Shown: one piece after another, positions 57,824-64,000 of the stretch
Layout: each line of letters starts with the position of its first letter
How positions within the stretch are numbered: the first letter of the stretch is position 1
Assembly: GCA_035235625.1 (NCBI GenBank)
Contig: CP141140.1
Location: forward strand, 41,039,351 to 41,103,350
Origin: Saururus chinensis
Lineage: Eukaryota > Streptophyta > Magnoliopsida > Piperales > Saururaceae
Length of the DNA: 64,000 nt
Direction of reading: 5' to 3'
Notes under the pieces: generated by a model
Seen by the model: the letters and a program-made list of their open reading frames with translations, nothing else
What the model was told of the DNA's origin: nothing
Databases searched by the model: none
Program-made: the position numbers and the translations under genes

Positions 57824-60800
57824 TCATGTAAAAGGATAAAAATTAGAAAAAAGAAGGCCACCCAGAAGAATGTATGAAACAAAGTATACGCATATCAGGA
57901 AACTCCTGCCCACTTTGGACGATGTAATTAAGTATGACGCATACCAATAAATAGGAGGACTTGCAGATAAGAAACGTGTTGAAACCTGCTGGCAAGCACA
58001 TGCATATAACAAGACAATTAGAGACTCATAAAAGAAAAGAAAACCAGCATAATGAGCATAAAGAAGGATTCTGACCTGTACATGCATCACAAAAAATGCC
58101 ACAAAAGACATGAATGCTAGTTGTAAAACAAATGGAAGAATCAAAAGGGAGGAATATCCTTGATTTGCAGGAGCCTTGGCTGCATGGTCTACTGATGGAA
58201 AATTTGTCAAGGAATCAAAAGACTTTCCTGTGTTCTTATTTTTTCTCAAACGAAGCTGTTGATCTGTTCAAAATGCACCATCTGTTTAGGGGAGCTTCAA
58301 ACTTATAAGTGAAATCGAAAAACTATAGAAGTACCTAACAAGACTTCACCAATAACCAATTATTCAAAGATTCAGTAACTTTGGCTTCATTTACACCATT
58401 TGAAATAAAAAAGGAACTGCCATCAAAATCAACTCCATAGAATATCAAGTGATTGAGAGCAACCTCATGTTCAAAAAATGAGTGATACTACATAAGGACA
58501 CTCGCCACACTCAATGCCACGATGGGAGAGCCCCATTGCCCACATGAAGGCCCCACACCTTCGTCGTGGGTGCACATTCATCAGCACTAGCATACATAGT
58601 ATTTCACTTGAAAAAATTACAAAATCAACCTAGAAGTGGCAAAGGTTCAAGCTTATGCCCGAAGAAGGCCCTTGTGTCGACCGGATGGGCCCGAGGACCC
58701 ACCCAAAAAAAATTGTTTGAAAATTGCCTCCACAAGGCCTTATGGGTTGGCCCATGAGGACTTATGGGCATGGCCCATGAGGCCCATAAGACCTTATGGG
58801 CATGGGCCATCTTTTGTCAGGCCTCGAGACCCCATAAGGCCTTATGCCCGAGACCCGGCCCGACAGGCCTTGACCTGGCCAGGCCTGATAAGGCCCTTGG
58901 GCCTCAAATCAAGGCCCAGACCGGCCCAGCCTGGACCTCATATGAACCCAGGCTGGCCTGGCCCTTTGCCACCTCTAAATCAACCTATATAAACCCTTCT
59001 GACATAAGTTCCATAACAGATATATGAGCTGCCAAAGTTATCAGTTATTTAACTCTACAACCTCATTGAGTAATTTAATAGTGGAAAAGTTCTTTATTAT
59101 TTATTATAATAGACCCATCAAAATATTTTAACAAGGTTATGTTTTGTAATTATGTTGTACTATTTGAAAACAAGAATTATTTCATAATTCATCAAAACAA
59201 TGTTAAAACTTCTACATATATTCGCCAATTTCTGAAAAACAAGTAATTTTGCATTCTGAACATGTAACGCCACATATGATCTCCTTGAGGCTGAATTTGG
59301 AAATTTATAAGATACAGGTGAAATTTTCAAGAAATTCTATCTTGAGGTTGATTTATAAAAGGGTGATCTTGATAAACAAAGGACTTACACGTTCATAAAT
59401 AAGTAATTTTTGTCAGAAGAAATTACATAGTTAGTTTCTCAACAATTCAAAGGATAAGCATATAAATATAGTTTTCTGAAACAGCAGGTCAAAATTAAAA
59501 AGTTGAGTAGATTGATTTTTAGTCGGTGAATACTACTCCAGCAGCTTTTTACAATAGATGCAATTAATCAGCTGTGTAATAGGGATTTGGTTTAAACTTT
59601 CACTTCCGCAGGGGAGTCAACAATATCAGAAAAAAATTCATCACACAAATTCCATCTTAGCCATAGTTGGGAAGGCATCTGGTGATCTAGGGCAATTCCC
59701 ATGTCAGGGCACCTATGCGGTAGCCTAGACACTTAGGTAATGCCTAATGAATACAAGTACAACAAGTTGCAACATTTACAACTTGTGAGGATACAGGGAT
59801 ACACGGGCAATACAATGCATCAGACTGTATCCGAGTTTCAGTCCTATGCTGTTAATTTTTGTCACATTCATATCCTATCCATACTGTGCTGGGCCATCCA
59901 AATATTCAAAACAAGACCACAAAGAACATATAAGCCCATCCCATGCAGATTTTGGGCTTCTAAAAAACCAAAATGGCATGTAGCAAAAAAACCTCTTATG
60001 CTGTGTTTAATTGGGCGAACACACTCAGTAAACTCACCAAATACAACCTAAGCGCCTAGTTGGTAACCTTTTGACTCTAGACCTCTCCCTGAAAAAGCAG
60101 ACATATTGGCCCATTCCAAGCATCATTATTTTAAATTGTGATTCTTAATAGACAACACTTAAATTTTCAATAGGTTGACTTCAACAATATTCACAATACT
60201 CTATCTGCATTTTAGCACACAAACAGATAGATAATCAGCTCTGTGATTAGATTTGGTTTGAGTTAGCCTCGTGAACCAATAACACCATAAGAAAATCTAT
60301 TAGACCAATTCAAATTCGAACCTTTTTCATTAAGAAAACAAAGGCACTGATGCGTTCCAACAATTATTATTCAAAATGAACTGTGACACTCAACTTTTAG
60401 ATGCACTTGATTGTATCACCACGACTAAAACTTGCAATTAATATCTGTAATTAATCAAATAATGTTGCTAGCACATTATATAAATTGATGAAATTGGAAC
60501 ATGTTTGTCTTCGTATAAAAGGATTTATCCAAAAATAGAAGAGCAATGATTAAAAAGCTATAGGAAGTGAGACGAGGCATTGTATTCGACCTTCAAAAGG
60601 TGATTTATAAGCCTAAAAAATGCCTGAGTTGTACCTCAAACATCTAGCAGCATTTAAAAATTTACAATAAGTGTTATTTTAAAGCAGCCTAGGAAATAGC
60701 ATATAACAAAATTACCTCTAATAGTTTCTAATAAGGAAAGCTTCTCTGAAACATTGGCATTGCTTCTTTTCTTATCTGCATAAGCATAATATAGCATAGA

Positions 60801-63800
60801 AGCAGCCTCCTTTTCCTTGTGAGAAGCTCTGAAACCCAAAGAGAAAACAATTTCTGGCCGCAATTTCACATATTGAAATATTGAGCAAACAGCAAGGGAC
60901 AAAATCGGTGATGCCAGCAAAAAGTTGGGTAATTGTTTCAACTGGAAGTATCTCAAAAAACCCACACCCCTGAGGAAAAAGATAAACGGTAAAAATAGTT
61001 CCCATTCAAAAAAAATGAAAAAGATAAAGGATTAAAGAAAAAAACGGATTTTGCATATTTTAATAGAACAATTTAAACCCTAACAATTATATCTACAACA
61101 AAGATAGCATGAAAAGAAGATACTGAAGCAGTACTTTGACAATCAGAAATGATAAAAGAAATTATCTAAAGAAAAAACAAATTTGTTTCTAAAGTGAAGT
61201 ACTTACCAATAATGACTTTGAATATAATCATACAGTAATGGGAGTCTTGCTTTGCACCACGGCCTCAGATCGTCTGATATACTCCCAAGACAAATATGAA
61301 AGTATCCATAAATCTGAAACGCGATAAATGGGGCAAAAATACAAAGTGTCTGAGCGGCTGCCACAATAGATGTCCGTACTGCCAGCTTCATGGAGAAGAC
61401 TAAGTTTATTAATGAACATAGCCCAAATAATAGAACTACAAAATTGTGAATGCAAGAGGAACTCATGAGAAATTTGACTATAATGTTTTTGTTGGAAAAA
61501 TGAAAAATCGTACACAGAAATAAAAAACAGAAGGAAAAGCTATATACTTGAACAAGAAGCACAACTTTCAAAACAACTCAATGTCCTTTATATATGGATT
61601 TATTAACACCATATCTCAATTCAAGTTAGCCAGAGTTTAAAACCAACAGAAAAATAAGAAAATAGGTAATTTAATTAAGTCACTACCTGGACATAATCAT
61701 TTTAATTTCTATAAATGACAAACAACTTAATTAATTATTCTGTACATAAGACAGAATAATTAAAATGATTATGTCCAGGTAACAACTACCTGAACCCCAT
61801 CATTTTATTTAAATATATATTTCTGCACAGTTCACAAAAGAACTCTTAAAAGACCCCATTTACTCAAAAAATTCAATTAACTTACACAAAAGGAGCTTTT
61901 CTGAAAGATGGCATATCTAATATCATGCAAAGCTCTGAAACAGAAGTAACCAGCATTAAGCACCCCATTTGACCTTGCAAACCCAGAGAGGGCAAGAAGA
62001 AGCAAGCTCAAAGTGTTACTACCAGTAAGTAAGCAGTACATGCCACCAAGAGAAAATAGAGAATAAAGACTCTCTGAATATCTGCGAAGTCAAAGCAGTG
62101 TCACAAAGTCAGCAAAACCATCATCACTAGTAATTAAATATCTTGATTCATCTGAATCAACTGTTCGATGTTTACACTGATGAATAAAAAATTGAAGCTG
62201 GGTTGAAGCAAAACAATACAGATGCTTGATAGGCAGCATCGCAGTCCCTTAAAACGAAAAGTGAGAGCCTGGCAAAACAAAAACATCTTTGTTGAGAGTT
62301 AAATACGCAAATTTGAGCAAAGGTGCAAAATATATAAGATGCATCCAAGAGTTAACTAATGGAAGTCATGTTCATTTTATTGCAAAGTTTGAGGACATTC
62401 CTATTGAGAAAACATAGCACCATTGATGGCATTGCTTTAAGATGATGTTTAAGATCAAGGAAGGAATAAATAAAAACTGGGTGAATTACAGTCCACCGTC
62501 CACAATAGATACTAAAAAAGTTTAACATCATCCTCATTATCCCAGATGTCAGCGATAGGAATTTCATATCACTATTCTGCTTTGCATAGTCTGAATAATA
62601 CATATAACCAAAAACGTAGTCCACAATTTATAAACTAAATCAACTATTATATTCTAGAGTTGTACACTTGAGACTTGCAGGCAATCAACCCAAAATGAAG
62701 AATAGAACAGGTCATAAAGAGATTATTCTGGGTTTTATAAAGACACAAAAACTTCCTGGATCATGGTGTGACTCATTAACCAGTAACAAGAACATGACAG
62801 AACTCTTCAACAAAAACACAGAGACAGACACAACTATTCTAAAAGGTGTTTGAGCAATACTCCTGATGCATTGAAGTGCATACCAAAACATGTTTTTTTT
62901 GGGGCAGAAAAAAAATGTGTTAATGCCTTCCTCACCTGAAGCATTCATGAACCAAATGCCAGTCATGGGAAACATCATATACTGTGATGTGATGAGAAAA
63001 TATTTCACTACTTAAAAGATGCACACTTGAATATATGAAGAACTTAAAGAGTAACCTCAAGCCTAATCACTGGTGTTAAAATATAAAAGAAAGTACTAGA
63101 TACTAGATCTATTCTGACAACTGAAAATAAAAAAATGCAAATTATGGTATTTTAAGCGGCAATCATTATATGTAAAAAGTGGAGAGACCTAACAACTTTG
63201 CATGACATAAGAAGATTGCATGGTGCAGCTCAAGCTAGAGTAGGACATTAATCACCAGGCTTGCTAGCTGTTTCCCACATCCAAGAGTGCTACACTTACC
63301 GCAAAACCAAAACTAATAAACGAAAACTCATTTCAAATTTAACTATCAATGATAATCACTTCGCAGAAACAAATAATACATGCATTATTAGGTCGTGTAT
63401 ACGCCTCTGCAAAGTACAAAGCTGAAGTCGAAGTCAGAAGGAGGCCCAATCAGATTCGGCTTCAGGCTCCTTTTGGCATCCACTTGTGCACAAGTCCAGA
63501 TATCTGCCAAACAAGGTTTATGATTGAAAGGACTACCTGGATGGCTGTTGGTAAACCACAGCCGTATGCAGCCTTAATAGTTTTATTACCACCACCACCC
63601 ATCAACCCACTCAAAACAATATTTCTTATTTGAACAAAAAAATTTACCTCAGTAATTACACACGCAACCAAAAAGAAGAAAGAAACAAAAAATAACCACA
63701 ACCACAGAAGTATACATCACCTGTGGAAATAGACAGCTGCAAATGCAAATGCCACATTATTGATCACATATCCTGACAATGCAAGGACTGCTCTATAGCC

Positions 63801-64000
63801 AATCACATGGACCAAAGGTGCAAAAACTGCATTAACCAGAAAAAGAAAAAGAACATTAGTTCAAGCCTCATTGACCACTAAATTTAAACTCAAATAAGAA
63901 AAATGAAGTCATTTTGCTCACTGGACTGAGACAATAGCCAAATGGAGATTGGCAAGAGTGGCAAAAATGCATATGTCTGTTCATACTCATACCCGCACTC
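57824..64000 (-). CDS. PIGV: GPI mannosyltransferase 2 (PIG-V family), last eight exons; 5' end outside the window
   Basis: The exons in reading order are 64000-63922 (partial), 63826-63721, 62268-62176, 62081-61886, 61385-61207, 60969-60716, 58263-58076 and 57985-57824. All junctions are GT-AG and the phases agree throughout. They give 418 residues plus stop; the family has about 490-500, so about 70 N-terminal residues are missing. PIG-V is a multi-span ER membrane enzyme of family GT76 that adds the second, alpha-1,6-linked mannose to GPI anchor precursors. Diagnostic stretches include YEYEQTYAFLPLLP, HVIGYRAVLALSGYVINNVA, LFCFNPASIFYSS, YSESLYSLFSLGGMY, SGFARSNGVLNAGY, QSHYWGVGFLRYFQLKQ and RFLSASPPIYWYASY. 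Large introns of 1452 and 2452 bp carry repeats. No frame damage was seen. Confidence 0.95.
57986..58075 (-). other. Last intron of PIG-V, 90 bp, open in frame
   Basis: The intron has a gtcaga donor and a ccagcag acceptor. It is a multiple of three and has no stop in the coding frame, so retention would add 30 hydrophobic residues before VSTRFLSASPP. The donor is weak for a plant. Confidence 0.6.
58622..58985. mobile_element. GC-rich hAT-type MITE in a PIG-V intron (element proper 58630-58977)
   Basis: The ends are tagaagtggcaaagg and, inverted, tagaggtggcaaagg, the classic TAGNGGTGGCAAA terminus of plant hAT elements. Both sides carry the identical 8-bp duplication aatcaacc (58622-58629 and 58978-58985). 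The 348-bp interior is far richer in G and C than the intron. It is made of repeated ggccttatgggc / ggcccatgagg words that are partly palindromic. It contains no transposase. Confidence 0.88.
61685..61780. repeat. Perfect 23-bp inverted repeat with inner palindrome in a PIG-V intron
   Basis: acctggacataatcatttta plus att at 61685-61707 is matched exactly by its reverse complement at 61758-61780. Between them aattattctgt and acagaataatt form a second inverted pair. The whole 96 bp could fold as a long hairpin or be a tiny foldback element. Confidence 0.8.

Noticed and set aside
58636..59027. Frames of 87-118 codons rich in Pro, Arg and Gly
   Set aside because: They fall in the GC-rich hAT MITE within a PIG-V intron and follow its repeats.
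62352..63008. Minus-strand frames of 90 and 98 codons between PIG-V exons
   Set aside because: They lie in the 1452-bp intron, lack PIG-V motifs, and the flanking exons join in phase without them.
63462..63701. 79-codon frame next to a PIG-V exon
   Set aside because: It is intron sequence just after the donor at 63720 and has no family motif.

Overview
This window is nuclear DNA of a flowering plant. It holds three spliced eukaryotic genes with GT-AG introns, Ty1/copia and Ty3/gypsy retrotransposons with plant-type tRNA-iMet primer sites, and hAT, Mutator-like and Stowaway/mariner-like DNA transposons. I cannot name the species. There is nothing bacterial, and I saw no tRNA, rRNA or CRISPR array.

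Layout. 1-5.6 kb: AT-rich intergenic DNA with one small Stowaway-like element. 5606-8019: a nearly perfect 2.4 kb palindrome with a 9-bp target duplication, a foldback Mutator-like element. 8.0-12.2 kb: intergenic. 12476-19058: a dead Ty1/copia element with 800-bp LTRs and a 5-bp target duplication, sitting inside a protein-like host sequence that is probably a pseudogene. 19802-20835: a three-exon gene for a small secreted six-cysteine peptide, with a TATA box. 20.8-24.5 kb: intergenic with retroelement-like debris. 28050-32410: a five-exon gene for mitochondrial ribosomal protein bL9. Its 3.4 kb second intron holds a 2.8 kb hAT-like element that itself contains a 1.1 kb mariner-like element. 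33.8-56.9 kb: a block of Ty3/gypsy material. Part of it is a stack five insertions deep, which I resolved by matching the flanks across each insertion. 57824-64000 (minus strand): the last eight exons of PIG-V, the ER mannosyltransferase that adds the second mannose to GPI anchors. Its first exon or exons lie beyond the right edge, and a GC-rich hAT-type MITE sits in one intron.

The three host genes are unrelated and spaced by transposon DNA, so they form no operon or cluster. Gene models were built by hand from splice signals, reading-frame phase and protein-family motifs. Phase agrees at every junction of the bL9m and PIG-V models.

The most notable structures are the foldback palindrome, the five-layer nest (Ty3/gypsy C, then solo LTR D, LTR E, solo LTR F and complete Ty3/gypsy G), the minisatellite inside the D/F LTR family, and the small peptide gene whose two cysteine triads are each encoded by their own exon. 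I found no convincing evidence of a new enzymatic or defence system.
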